NCBI GenBank assembly: GCA_038131165.1
Contig: JAYPOZ010000047.1
Coordinates: 1 to 31,658, forward strand
Source of the DNA: UBA6544 sp038131165
Lineage (GTDB): Bacteria; Pseudomonadota; Alphaproteobacteria; UBA8366
Direction of reading: 5' to 3'
DNA: 31,658 nt
Positions within the stretch are counted from its first letter, which is position 1; each line of letters opens with the position of its first letter. This document shows positions 21,948 to 30,670 of this stretch, piece by piece. The notes beneath the pieces were generated by a model, which searched no databases, was not told where the DNA came from, and saw only the letters and a list, made by a program, of their open reading frames with translations. Both the position numbers and the translations under genes were made by a program.

Positions 21948-24035
21948 CTATCCCTCCAGCTCGGCGATGACATTGAAGGCGTCATCCACCATGGCCCGGT
22001 GGCCGGGCGTGATCAGACAGGTCGATTCACGCTCCTCGATCAGTGCCGGCCCGACGATCTTGGTTCCCGGCGTCAGGCAATAGCGGTCGTAGACCGGCGT
22101 CTCGCGGTAGCCGTCCGGCGCAAAATAAACCTGCCGAACCCCTTTTTGCGCCGCCGTCCCGGCATCGGTGCCGGTGCCCTCGATTCTGTATCCGGTCTCC
22201 AGCCCCGGGTCGGGCCCGGTGGCCGATACTTTCCAATTGATGATCTCGAGCGGTGCGTCGAGGGTGGCGAAGGTATAGACCTCTGCGTAGCGGGCCTCGA
22301 ACAATGCGCGCAGGCGGGCGAAGGCATCGGCGGGGTCGCCTTCCGGCAAGGTCACCTGAATCTCGTGGGTCTGGCCGAAATAACGGATATCCAAACGGCG
22401 CGCGATCCGGATATCGGTATCCGAGACGCCCGCCTCTTTCAGGAAAGCCGACGCTTCGAGGACAAGCGGCTCGAACATCGCCGTGAATTCCGCAGCGCCG
22501 ATATCCTCCGCCACCGTCCGACGCGAGCGCGCCAATTCGAAAGCCAGCGGACTCGCGAGCAGGCCCAGCGCCGAGTAGACCCCCGCGCCAATCGGAAAGA
22601 CGACACGTGGAATCTTCAGTTTTTCGGCGACCGGCATGGCGTGGAGCGGCCCCGACCCGCCGAAGGCGACCATGCTGGCGGAGCGATAGTCGAACCCGCG
22701 CTCGGCCGCGTGAATGCGGAACGCGCGGGCGATATCCTCGCTCGCGGTGTCGTGGATGCCCCAGGCCGCGCGCTCCACCGAAAGACCGAGGGGCTCGGCG
22801 ATCTTCGCCCGGATCGCGGCCTGCGCCGCGTCCCGGTCGAGTGTCATGGCCCCGCCCAGGAAGAATTCCGGATCGAGATAGCCCAAGACCAGATTGGCGT
22901 CGCTCAGCGCGGCATTCTCGCCGCCCTGCGCGTAGCACGCGGGCCCCGGATCCGCGCCCGCGCTGCGCGGTCCGACCTTGAGCAAGCCCCTATCGTCGAC
23001 CGCCGCGATAGATCCGCCGCCCGAGCCTATTTCGATCATGTCGAGGACCGGAATGCGCAGTGGCAGGCCGCTACCGCGCCGGAACTCGTGGACCCGCGCG
23101 ACTTCCATCTGCTCCGACTTCAACGGCTCGAAATTGCGCACCAGGGCACCTTTCGCCGTCGTGCCGCCGAGATCGAACGACAGAACATCCGGCAGATCGA
23201 GCGCCCGCCCCTGCACCGCCGCCATCAGCATGCCTGCCGCCGGACCCGATTCGAGCAGTCGGACCGGAAAGCGCCGCGCCGTCTCGGGTGCCAGCATGCC
23301 GCCGCTCGAGGTCATAATGTAGAGCCGACCGCCGAACCCCAGCCCCTTAAGGCCGCCCTCCAATCGTTCCAGATAACGGTCGGCCATCGGTTGCGTATAG
23401 GCGTTGATCGCGGTCGTCGTCCAGCGTTCATACTCGCGCATGTTGGGATAGACTTCCGCCGAGGCTGAGACGTAGAGTTCGGGAAACTCGGCCGCCGCGA
23501 TTTCCGCAACCGCGCGTTCGTGCGCGGGATCGATGTAGCTGTGCAAGAAACAGATCGCGAGCGCCTCGATCCGATGCATCTCGACCAGCTCGCGGATCGC
23601 CGCGCGGGCGCCCTCGAGATCGAGCGCGGTTTCGATCCTGCCGTCGAAATGGATACGCTCCCGCACCGGCCGCCGCAAAGGGCGCGGCACGATGGGATCG
23701 GGATAACGAATGCGCAGATCGAAGAGGTCGTAACGCTGTTCCAGCCCGGTATCCATGATGTCGCCGAAGCCGTCGGTCACCAGCATTCCGGTGGCAGCAC
23801 CTCGCCGCTCGATCACCGCATTGGTGACCAGGGTCGTCCCGTGCGCGATGGTGGAGACATCGGAGATCGCCACCCCATTATCGGCCAATAAGGTACCAAC
23901 ACCCTCGATTACCGCCGCCGACGGATCGGCGGGGGTCGTCAGTTGCTTATGGATCGCGAGTTTTCGGCCATTGCCGTCGAGCAAGGCGAAATCGGTGAAC
24001 GTGCCGCCGATATCCACCCCAATGCGCCAACTCAT
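21948..24035 (-). CDS. Hydantoinase A/oxoprolinase-family subunit (copy 1)
   Basis: The 695-residue protein is the ATP-binding HyuA partner. It belongs to the actin/Hsp70-like ATPase fold: phosphate-1 motif GVDIGGTFTDF near residue 6, phosphate-2 motif LSFDLGGTTAKGAL in the middle, and FGGSGPLHAMP further on. GADPGPACYAQGG and the C-terminal RYFGQTHEIQV block are typical of the hydantoinase/oxoprolinase A family. A GGGAGG site lies just before the ATG. It is the first gene of the operon hyuA-hyuB-M28, with only four bases between its stop and the hyuB start. It is divergent from the Ldh_2 gene across 102 bases, so the dehydrogenase may be co-regulated. The substrate is not determined. Confidence 0.9.
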   Translation of the reverse strand: MSWRIGVDIGGTFTDFALLDGNGRKLAIHKQLTTPADPSAAVIEGVGTLLADNGVAISDVSTIAHGTTLVTNAVIERRGAATGMLVTDGFGDIMDTGLEQRYDLFDLRIRYPDPIVPRPLRRPVRERIHFDGRIETALDLEGARAAIRELVEMHRIEALAICFLHSYIDPAHERAVAEIAAAEFPELYVSASAEVYPNMREYERWTTTAINAYTQPMADRYLERLEGGLKGLGFGGRLYIMTSSGGMLAPETARRFPVRLLESGPAAGMLMAAVQGRALDLPDVLSFDLGGTTAKGALVRNFEPLKSEQMEVARVHEFRRGSGLPLRIPVLDMIEIGSGGGSIAAVDDRGLLKVGPRSAGADPGPACYAQGGENAALSDANLVLGYLDPEFFLGGAMTLDRDAAQAAIRAKIAEPLGLSVERAAWGIHDTASEDIARAFRIHAAERGFDYRSASMVAFGGSGPLHAMPVAEKLKIPRVVFPIGAGVYSALGLLASPLAFELARSRRTVAEDIGAAEFTAMFEPLVLEASAFLKEAGVSDTDIRIARRLDIRYFGQTHEIQVTLPEGDPADAFARLRALFEARYAEVYTFATLDAPLEIINWKVSATGPDPGLETGYRIEGTGTDAGTAAQKGVRQVYFAPDGYRETPVYDRYCLTPGTKIVGPALIEERESTCLITPGHRAMVDDAFNVIAELEG

Positions 24036-24137
24036 GCCTGACCTCCCTGCACTCTGAAGCTAACCAGTTGACTTCATGCCCCGCGCGGTCAAGGTATTCC
24101 AGCTCTCTCCCCATTGCCGATTGGAGCGTGGCACCCA
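24036..24137. promoter_or_regulatory. Short divergent promoter region between hyuA and Ldh_2 genes
   Basis: These 102 bases must hold the promoters for both directions. TTGAC (24068-24072) and GTCAA (24088-24092) form 5-bp inverted arms with centres 20 bases apart, a possible operator. The same TTGAC could be a plus-strand -35 element, but a good -10 box is not obvious. Confidence 0.3.
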
Positions 24138-25196
24138 ATGACCGAACGATATAATCCCGACGATCTGATCGAGCGCACGGCTGATTTGTTTGCCGCAGCG
24201 GGCCTGGATGCGCCCATCGCCCGCGTCGTCGCGGAGATTCTCGTCGAGGCCGAACTTCTCGGCTACGACACGCACGGCCTGCAATTCATTCCCGCCTATA
24301 TCGCCGGCATCGAGAACGGCGGCACCGAATGCCAGGGCGAGCCCTCCATCCTTAAGGATGGCGGCAACACGCTGCTGCTCGACGCCCGCGGACTGCCCGG
24401 CCAATGGGCCACGGTAAAGGCGCTGGAATGGGCGCTCGAAAGACTGCCGGCACACGGCACCGTCACCGCCGTTCTTCGGCATTGCGGCAATATTTCCTGC
24501 CTCGCCACCTATGCGAAGCGGGCCGCCGACCGAGGCGCGATGGCCATCGTCGCCACCTCGGCGCCCGGCAACGGCGTCGTAGCGCCGCCCGGCGGGCGCG
24601 AAGGGCGGGTGTCGACCAACCCCATGGCCGTGGGCATTCCGACAAGCGGCTCCCCGATCCTGATCGACACGAGCACCGCCAGCGTCTCCAACCGTCAGGT
24701 CGAGCGGGCGCGCCGGGCCGGAAAGCGCTTGCCGGAGGCGATGTTGATCGACGTCGACGGCCGGCCAAGCGACGATCCGGAAACACTCCTCGGCGAGCCC
24801 AAGGGCGCCATTCTGCCGGTCGGCGGCATGGCGCTCGGCCACAAGGGCTTTGCCTTCTCGATCCTGGTCGAGGCGCTGACGACATCGCTTGCGGGGGTCG
24901 GGCGGGCCGGGCCGGAGCGGGCCGCCGGCAGCAACACGTTCCTCATGCTGATCGATCCCGGCGCGTTCGGCGGCGGCGATGCCTTCCGGGACGAGGCCGG
25001 CGCGCTCGCGGCGTGGTGCCGCAGCGCCGCACCGGTCGATCCGGAGCGGCCGGTGCGGATGCCGGGCGACCGGGCCGCGCGCCATTGGGCGGAGCAAATG
25101 GCGAACGGCGTGCGCCTGCACGAAGAAGTACCGGGTCTCTATATGCCCGTCTTCGAGCGGTACGGAATCGAACCGCCGAAACCGATCGAACATTAA
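24138..25196 (+). CDS. Ldh_2 (malate/L-lactate/ureidoglycolate dehydrogenase) family oxidoreductase
   Basis: The 352-residue protein belongs to the NAD(P)-dependent Ldh_2 family, which has a non-Rossmann fold and oxidises 2-hydroxy acids such as malate, sulfolactate or ureidoglycolate, or reduces cyclic imino acids. The catalytic histidine is H46 in LLGYDTHGLQ. The cofactor-site blocks STNPMAVGIPT and ALGHKGFAFSILVEALT are present. The ATG at 24138 is preceded by GGAG; a TTG eight codons earlier is possible but less likely. It is divergent from the first hyuAB operon, and a hydroxy or imino acid product of that operon could be its substrate. This link is inferred from position only. Confidence 0.87.
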   Translation: MTERYNPDDLIERTADLFAAAGLDAPIARVVAEILVEAELLGYDTHGLQFIPAYIAGIENGGTECQGEPSILKDGGNTLLLDARGLPGQWATVKALEWALERLPAHGTVTAVLRHCGNISCLATYAKRAADRGAMAIVATSAPGNGVVAPPGGREGRVSTNPMAVGIPTSGSPILIDTSTASVSNRQVERARRAGKRLPEAMLIDVDGRPSDDPETLLGEPKGAILPVGGMALGHKGFAFSILVEALTTSLAGVGRAGPERAAGSNTFLMLIDPGAFGGGDAFRDEAGALAAWCRSAAPVDPERPVRMPGDRAARHWAEQMANGVRLHEEVPGLYMPVFERYGIEPPKPIEH

Positions 25197-25250
25197 CGTC
25201 CTGCCTGGGCGCACGCATCCTTCGACAGGGAGCCCGCGATTTTTTTGCGG

Positions 25251-25589
25251 TCAACGGCTCCGGCGGTGGGGGCGCCGTTTGTCGCGCCCGCGCGGCGCCT
25301 TTGCCCGATCGACGAACTCAACAGGCTTGCGTCGAACCCAGCGAATAAAATTTTCTATCTCCGGATGCGCCCGCAGGGCTTCCGGCGACGGATAGTCCCG
25401 CGCCAATTCCCCCTCGCTGAACGTGCGGTGCAGCATGCGGTGGCAGACAACGTGGATGTCGCTCGCGGCACCGCCGCCCTTGAGGCGCGGCACCCAGTGG
25501 TGACGGTTCACGCTCGGCCCCTCAATCATCTCGCGCCCGCAAATCGGACACGGCCCGAGGGAGCGCCGCGCGGCGCTGTCTCCGCTCAA
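25251..25589 (-). CDS. Small HNH-endonuclease-domain protein
   Basis: The 112-residue protein contains one HNH zinc-finger nuclease domain. CPIC (C14, C17) and the pair C49 with H50/H54 form the structural metal site, and H30/H31 (NRHHWVPRLKGG) begins the catalytic beta-beta-alpha-metal unit, with D44 in place of the central asparagine. The C-terminus is very basic (RGRDKRRPHRRSR), which suits nucleic acid binding. The likely start is TTG at 25589, ten bases after the cupin stop, because the later ATG at residue 21 would cut away the first cysteine pair. Such small HNH proteins are widespread in alphaproteobacteria and their function is largely unknown. It probably rides on the hyuAB-cupin transcript. 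Confidence 0.75.
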   Translation of the reverse strand: MSGDSAARRSLGPCPICGREMIEGPSVNRHHWVPRLKGGGAASDIHVVCHRMLHRTFSEGELARDYPSPEALRAHPEIENFIRWVRRKPVEFVDRAKAPRGRDKRRPHRRSR

Positions 25590-25599
25590 GCCCGCCGCC

Positions 25600-26145
25600 C
25601 TACGTGGCGCCGAATTCCTGGAACAGCCGCATGTTCTTTTCGACGTCGTAGGGCTGTTCGGTCAGCGTCTCCGCATCCCACTCGCTGCGCGGCGTCTCGA
25701 AGAAATTACCGCCGTAGACATGGATGGCACCGGTCAGGCGAGGAATCGGATTGGTCACCGAGTGAATGATGTCAGGCCCGAGCGGCGCCGCTTCGCCCCG
25801 CGACAGATCCTTCGCGCCCGCGGCCTCGATATGGCCGTCCGGCGCCCCCTCGACCCGGCGCCAGAACATATTGTCCTCGCGCCCGGTATAGACGCCGATG
25901 ACCGCCCACATTTCGTGGTTATGCGGCATGATCGTCATCCAGGGTGCCCAGACGACATTGATGATCGTAAGCTTATCTGAATTATGAATTTTCCGGACCT
26001 CGCCGCGCGTCGGCTCCCCCAGCCCCGCCAGGACCGCCGCCGGGTCGGAGACCGCCCGCGCCACGACCTCGCGCGCCGCCACATGGGTCGGGTCTTGCGC
26101 GACGGCGGCTTCGCAATCGGCAATGAATTGGTCGACATCGAACAT
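25600..26145 (-). CDS. Cysteine dioxygenase-like cupin protein
   Basis: The start is the ATG at 26145, seven bases after GGGAGGG; a GTG two codons earlier lies too close to that site. The 181-residue protein is a single cupin barrel. H75 and H77 in TIMPHNHEMWAVIGVYTG and H128 in PDIIHSVTNP make the three-histidine iron site of thiol dioxygenases, and RLTGAIHVYGGNFF matches the second cupin motif of the same group. Thiol dioxygenases oxidise cysteine, 3-mercaptopropionate or similar thiols to sulfinic acids with O2. It lies 17 bases after the second hyuB gene, and its product may act on a thiol derived from the HyuAB substrate; this is inference. Confidence 0.78.
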   Translation of the reverse strand: MFDVDQFIADCEAAVAQDPTHVAAREVVARAVSDPAAVLAGLGEPTRGEVRKIHNSDKLTIINVVWAPWMTIMPHNHEMWAVIGVYTGREDNMFWRRVEGAPDGHIEAAGAKDLSRGEAAPLGPDIIHSVTNPIPRLTGAIHVYGGNFFETPRSEWDAETLTEQPYDVEKNMRLFQEFGAT

Positions 26146-26162
26146 GGTCACCCTCCCTGAAA

Positions 26163-27842
26163 CTATTCGGCCGCGAGCTCCCGCTCGTCGAGCCCGTAGA
26201 ATTCCGCCGCCGCCTGCGCCGAAATGCGACCGCAGCGCAAATCGTCCAGCACCATCGCCCGGTTCCGCGCCTTCGGATCGCCATAGCCGCCGCCCCCGGA
26301 AATCTCGACGATGAAGCGGTCGCCCTTGCGGGTTTCGATATTGGAGGCCGCCGGCACGCGCGTCTCGACACCGTCGCGGACCAGAGCGTAGGAGGACAAG
26401 TTCCCCTCTTGTCCGCCGGCGAGCGCCCAGGCGGGTGTGTTGTGCCGGTCGCCGTTGGTGCTGATCAGGATGCCGTCGGCCAGAATGTCGTAGACCCGGC
26501 GGAAGCCGAGCCCGCCCCGCCGCGTCCCGGCGCCGCCCGAATCGGGGACCAGCGCGTATTCCGCGATGCGGACGAACTCGTGATCCATCTCGATGGCCTC
26601 GACCGGCGTATTGCCGGTGTTGGAGAGCATCTGGGCGATCACTTCGGCGCCGTCGTTCTCTGGACCGGCGCCGTTCCCGCCCATCAGGATTTCCGCGAAC
26701 ATCTCGTACCCGCCGGTCCGCTTGCGGCTCATGGTGATCGCGTTGGTGGTATCGTTGCCCGCGGCCGAGAAGCGCTCCGGCGCCGCCGAGGCCAGCGCCC
26801 GCTTTACCGCGGTGGCCGCCCGGTAGGCCGACGACATGCGCCCGCGCACCGGCGCCGGGTGAATGGGGTCGAGGATCGAGCCTTTCCGGGTTGCGATGCG
26901 GATCGGGCGATAGGTGCCGTCGTTGGTCGGCACATTCCGCCCGGCCAGCAATCCGAAGACCGTCAGCACGGCGGAATGGGTCGAGGCGACCGGCGCGTTG
27001 ACGGGCCAGGAGACCTGGTCGTCGCTGGCGCCCATGTCGACGAAGGCCTCGTCGCCCTTGATCTCGACCCGGGCGCGGAGCATCGGCTGCGGCCCTTCCA
27101 GGGTCTGGCCGTCGAGGCGATCCTCGCCGAAATACTCGCCGTCCGGCAGGCTTTCGATCGCCGCGCGCAGCATGCGCTCCGAGTAGTCCTGCATCTCGGC
27201 CATGCAGGCATGCACCAGTTCCACGCCGTAGCGCGCGAAGAGTTCCTGCAGCAGTTGCCGTCCGCGCAGGACGGCGGAAATCTGGGCGTGAAAGTCGCCG
27301 ATGATGATGTCCGGCAGCCGCACATTGGCGCGCAGAAACTGCTCAACCGGCCCGTCGCCAAGGTCGCGCTCGACGTCGATCTTCATCGTCGGGATGATGA
27401 TGCCTTCCTGATAGAGGTCGGTCGCGTTGGCATTCGATCCGGCGACAGCGCCGCCGAGCTCAAGGTGATGGCAGACACTGCCGGTAAACGCGACCAGCTT
27501 TTCCTCGAAGAACACCGGCAGGATGAAAATAATATCGTTCAGGTGCTGACCGTTCTCGTAGGGATTGTTGGTCACGAACGCCTCGGTCGGCTTGACCGCC
27601 CTGATATCGTATTTCTCCTTCACATAAGGAATGGCGGCGGCAAAGGAGTTCATGTGGATCGGGATCATCTCCGCCTGCGCCACGGTGCGGGCCTCCGCAT
27701 CCATCACGCAGGTCGAGCAATCCTTGGCTTCGCGCACGATCGAGGAATAGGCGGCGCGCAGCATGATGTCGCCCATTTCCGCCGCGACCGACTTGAACGC
27801 CCCGGTGATGACATTGAAATCCGCTGGATCGAGCTGGCTCAT
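26163..27842 (-). CDS. Hydantoinase B/oxoprolinase-family subunit (copy 2)
   Basis: The 559-residue protein is a HyuB-type subunit, clearly diverged from copy 1. Family blocks are TNNPYENGQHLNDIIFILPVFF, VCHHLELGGAVAGSNA, DSGGAGTRRGGLGFRRVYDI and EISGGGGYGDPKARNR. Its ATG overlaps the stop codon of the hyuA gene by four bases (ATGA), typical of translational coupling between the two subunits. The cupin gene follows after 17 bases. ECSTC-like cysteines in KDCSTCVMDAEAR near the N-terminus are not present in copy 1 and might reflect a different substrate. Lactam, imide or hydantoin ring opening is the expected class of reaction. Confidence 0.9.
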   Translation of the reverse strand: MSQLDPADFNVITGAFKSVAAEMGDIMLRAAYSSIVREAKDCSTCVMDAEARTVAQAEMIPIHMNSFAAAIPYVKEKYDIRAVKPTEAFVTNNPYENGQHLNDIIFILPVFFEEKLVAFTGSVCHHLELGGAVAGSNANATDLYQEGIIIPTMKIDVERDLGDGPVEQFLRANVRLPDIIIGDFHAQISAVLRGRQLLQELFARYGVELVHACMAEMQDYSERMLRAAIESLPDGEYFGEDRLDGQTLEGPQPMLRARVEIKGDEAFVDMGASDDQVSWPVNAPVASTHSAVLTVFGLLAGRNVPTNDGTYRPIRIATRKGSILDPIHPAPVRGRMSSAYRAATAVKRALASAAPERFSAAGNDTTNAITMSRKRTGGYEMFAEILMGGNGAGPENDGAEVIAQMLSNTGNTPVEAIEMDHEFVRIAEYALVPDSGGAGTRRGGLGFRRVYDILADGILISTNGDRHNTPAWALAGGQEGNLSSYALVRDGVETRVPAASNIETRKGDRFIVEISGGGGYGDPKARNRAMVLDDLRCGRISAQAAAEFYGLDERELAAE

Positions 27843-29884
27843 GCGTCACTCCTTGAAACGATAATAGCACCTCCCGCGCGCACGTCGAACCGCCAGCCGG
27901 GAGGAATCGGCATGCTGGTGGTCGCCTCGACGACGACGGCGGGGCCGTCGGCGCTGAAACCGACCGGCAGGTCCGCACGCCGATAAGTCACATAATCGGC
28001 GCTGCCCCCCGCCAGCGAAATGCGCCGCGACGTGCCCGCCTCGGGTGTTCCGCCCGACGGCGGCGCGGCGAGAACCGAGCCGCGCGGCAGACGCGCGGTC
28101 AGGCGGAAGGAAATCGCCTCGACCTGGCTTTTCGGGAAACTATGGCCGTATTGGCGCTGATGATGCTCGTGGAACCGCGCGATCAGCCTGTCCGGCCCCG
28201 CCGATATGTCGGCGGGCTCGAACGGCACCCGAAGCTCGTAGCCCTGACCCACATAGCGGGCATCGACGGCAAAATCGAGCGCCAGCTCGGACAGCGCATG
28301 GCCGAGCGCCCCGAACTCCGCCTCGGCCCGGCGGTGCAGATCGCCGACCCGCTCTTCAAGCGCGCCCGTCTCGAGCTCCGCAAGCCGGGTCGCGCCATCG
28401 GCCCGGACATAATCGATTCGGATATCGGCGACCGCCAGTCCAAGCGCGGAGAAAATGCCCGGATGCGGCGGCACCAGGATCGTGTTCATCCCGACCTCCG
28501 CCGCCAGAGCCGCAGCAATCAAGGGACCCGCGCCGCCGCAGGGCAACAGCGCGTAGTCGCGCGGATCGAACCCGCGCTGCACACTCACCCGCCGCACCGC
28601 CTGCGCCATGTTGGCGATCGCGATCCGATAGACCCGCTCCGCCAGTTCGACGGGCGTCAGATCGAAGACCGCGGAAAGCTCACCCGCCGCTTTTTCCGCC
28701 AGATCGGGCCGCAGGACGATGTCGCCCGGCAGCGGGGTCGACGCGTCCAACAAGCCCAGCAAGAGCATCGCATCCGTAAGCGTGAACCGCTCTCCGCCCT
28801 TGTCGTAGCAGGCCGGCCCTGGATCGGCGCCCGCGCTTTCCGGCCCCACCTGCAGCATGCCGCCCGGGTCGAGCCGGGCGATGCTGCCGCCGCCGGCGCC
28901 GATGGTGACGATATCGGTCATGACCACGTTCAGCGGCAGGCCGTCTACGCTGAATTCCGACGTTCCCTTCACGGTGGTCTGCGGTTGGCCGCCGGTGATC
29001 AGGCAGACGTCGCAACTGGTGCCGCCGATATCGATGGAGATCACGTCGAGTACGTCCTCGCGCCGCGCCACTTCCGCTGCCGCGGTGACCGCCGCCGCCG
29101 GGCCGGAGACGAACATATTCGCCGCCCGCCGCCGCGCCGTCTCCAGGGGCACCACCCCGCCGTTCGACTGCATGATCAGCGGCGTCCCCGGCACGCCGAC
29201 TCCGGCCGCGCGCTCCCCGAAACGGGCGAGATAGCGGTCGACGGCCGGCCCCACATAGGCGTCGATCAAGGCCGTGCTGGTGCGCTCGTACTCGCGGTGT
29301 TCGGGCGCCACGTCGGATGAGAGCGAGACGCGGATGTCGGGATGTCGCTCGGCGATGATCTGCCCGAGCGCCTGTTCGTGGACCGGGTTGGCATAGGCAT
29401 GCAACAGACAGACGGCAATCGATTCCGGCGCATGGTCCGCCACGATCCGGTCGATCAGTTCCGCCGTCGCGGCCGCATCGAGCGCGGTCACGACATTCCC
29501 GGACGCGTCCAGCCGCTCGTCGATTTCCAGCACCTTGTCGCGGCTCAGCAGAGGTTCCGGCTTCTGATAGAACATGTCATAGACAGTGGACTTATCCTGC
29601 CGCTGAATGAACAGGACATCCCGAAATCCCTTGGTCGTGAGCAGGACCGTCGAGGCGCCGCGCCGCTGAATCAACGCATTCGCGGCGATCGTCGAGCCAT
29701 GCAGAAGTTCCGAGACGCCCTCGGCTTGCGACTCCGTCAGCTGCAGCAATTGTTCCAGCCCCTGCACTGCCGCGACGCTCGGATCGGCCGGCGTCGAGGG
29801 CAATTTGTGCACCGTCAGTCGCCCCTCGCCATCCGCCATGACAAGATCGGTGAACGTGCCGCCGACCTCGATACCAACGATCAT
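27839..29884 (-). CDS. Hydantoinase A/oxoprolinase-family subunit (copy 2)
   Basis: The 681-residue ATP-binding subunit starts at the ATG at 29884, with GGAG about eight bases upstream; an upstream TTG is unlikely. The ATPase motifs are EVGGTFTDL near residue 6, ISIDIGGTSCDVCLI in the middle and PCGGAGPLIAAAL later. GADPGPACYDKGG and the C-terminal RYVGQGYELRVP block are family hallmarks. It heads the four-gene unit hyuA-hyuB-cupin-HNH. It is divergent from the carbonic anhydrase gene across 147 bases. Sequence differences from copy 1 are spread over the whole length, so the two operons are old paralogues or separate acquisitions rather than a recent duplication. Confidence 0.9.
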   Translation of the reverse strand: MIVGIEVGGTFTDLVMADGEGRLTVHKLPSTPADPSVAAVQGLEQLLQLTESQAEGVSELLHGSTIAANALIQRRGASTVLLTTKGFRDVLFIQRQDKSTVYDMFYQKPEPLLSRDKVLEIDERLDASGNVVTALDAAATAELIDRIVADHAPESIAVCLLHAYANPVHEQALGQIIAERHPDIRVSLSSDVAPEHREYERTSTALIDAYVGPAVDRYLARFGERAAGVGVPGTPLIMQSNGGVVPLETARRRAANMFVSGPAAAVTAAAEVARREDVLDVISIDIGGTSCDVCLITGGQPQTTVKGTSEFSVDGLPLNVVMTDIVTIGAGGGSIARLDPGGMLQVGPESAGADPGPACYDKGGERFTLTDAMLLLGLLDASTPLPGDIVLRPDLAEKAAGELSAVFDLTPVELAERVYRIAIANMAQAVRRVSVQRGFDPRDYALLPCGGAGPLIAAALAAEVGMNTILVPPHPGIFSALGLAVADIRIDYVRADGATRLAELETGALEERVGDLHRRAEAEFGALGHALSELALDFAVDARYVGQGYELRVPFEPADISAGPDRLIARFHEHHQRQYGHSFPKSQVEAISFRLTARLPRGSVLAAPPSGGTPEAGTSRRISLAGGSADYVTYRRADLPVGFSADGPAVVVEATTSMPIPPGWRFDVRAGGAIIVSRSDA

Positions 29885-30031
29885 ACTCAAACTCCACTCA
29901 ATCTCGGTTAGTGTATAGAGCTATGCGGTGGCCGGCGAGAATCCAGCGGTCATGGCGGTTGCCTAGGCATGGCGTTTGCGGCACTTTCAACCCGATAGTT
30001 TGTTTTTATTAAATGGGTCAGGAATATTGGA
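29885..30031. promoter_or_regulatory. Divergent intergenic region with palindrome and direct repeat
   Basis: TGCCTAGGCA at 29960-29969 is a perfect 10-bp palindrome. It overlaps the second copy of a direct repeat CATGGCG (29951-29957 and 29968-29974, 17 bases apart). An AT-rich TTTTTATTAAAT segment just before the carbonic anhydrase ribosome-binding site could hold its -10 element. The regulator is unknown. Confidence 0.3.
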
Positions 30032-30670
30032 ATGCGGTCGCTCACGTCCCTTGTCGAAGGCTATCGGCGGTTTCTCGGCACGCGATACCGCCGCCAGGCG
30101 GAGTTGTACCAGAGCCTCTCGGAAACGGGCCAATCGCCGAAAACCATGGTGGTGGCATGCTGCGACAGCCGCGTCGACCCCGCCGTCATATTCGACACCG
30201 CGCCCGGCGAATTGTTCGTGGTCCGCAATGTCGCGAATCTGGTGCCGCCTTACGAGCCGCACGGCGATTATCATGGCACCAGCGCGGCGTTGGAATTTGC
30301 GGTCACAACCCTCAAGGTAGACCACGTCCTGATCATGGGGCACGCCCAATGCGGCGGGGTCCAGGCTTTTCTAGAGGGTATTTTCGACCCGGATCGCGAG
30401 CACGACTTTATCCGCAAATGGGTGTCGATCATGAACCCCGCGCGCGCGGAAGCCTTGCGCCAGGCGCCGCACCGCAGTCCCGCGGAGCTGCAGCAGATGA
30501 TCGAGTTCGCGGCCGTGCGCCAGTCTTTGGAAAACCTTTCCACATTTCCGTTCGTGAAGGAGCGGCTGGAGGACGGCTCGCTGCAACTGCACGGCGCCTA
30601 TTTCGGCATCGCCACCGGCGAACTGCTCAGCCTCGATCCGAAAAGCGGGACCTTCGAGAAAATGACCTAG
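30032..30670 (+). CDS. Beta-class carbonic anhydrase
   Basis: The 212-residue enzyme interconverts CO2 and bicarbonate. Zinc is held by C43, H104 and C107, seen in ACCDSRVDP (42-50) and GHAQCGGV (103-110). D45 and R47 form the usual Asp-Arg dyad that controls the type I active site. VRNVANLVPPYEPHGDYHGTSAALEFAV (64-91) is the conserved central block. The length is standard for the family, and no signal peptide is present, so it is cytoplasmic. AGGA precedes the ATG at 30032. Bicarbonate supply for carboxylases, or CO2 recapture from decarboxylation, would fit a catabolic region, but carbonic anhydrase is also general housekeeping. Confidence 0.93.
   Translation: MRSLTSLVEGYRRFLGTRYRRQAELYQSLSETGQSPKTMVVACCDSRVDPAVIFDTAPGELFVVRNVANLVPPYEPHGDYHGTSAALEFAVTTLKVDHVLIMGHAQCGGVQAFLEGIFDPDREHDFIRKWVSIMNPARAEALRQAPHRSPAELQQMIEFAAVRQSLENLSTFPFVKERLEDGSLQLHGAYFGIATGELLSLDPKSGTFEKMT

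Noticed and set aside
21825..23468. A 547-codon plus-strand frame opposite hyuA copy 1
   Set aside because: It is antisense to a gene with full ATPase and hydantoinase motifs, and its composition is typical of a shadow frame.
26409..27986. A 525-codon plus-strand frame opposite hyuB copy 2
   Set aside because: It is antisense to a well-supported gene, has no motifs, and crosses the hyuA/hyuB junction.
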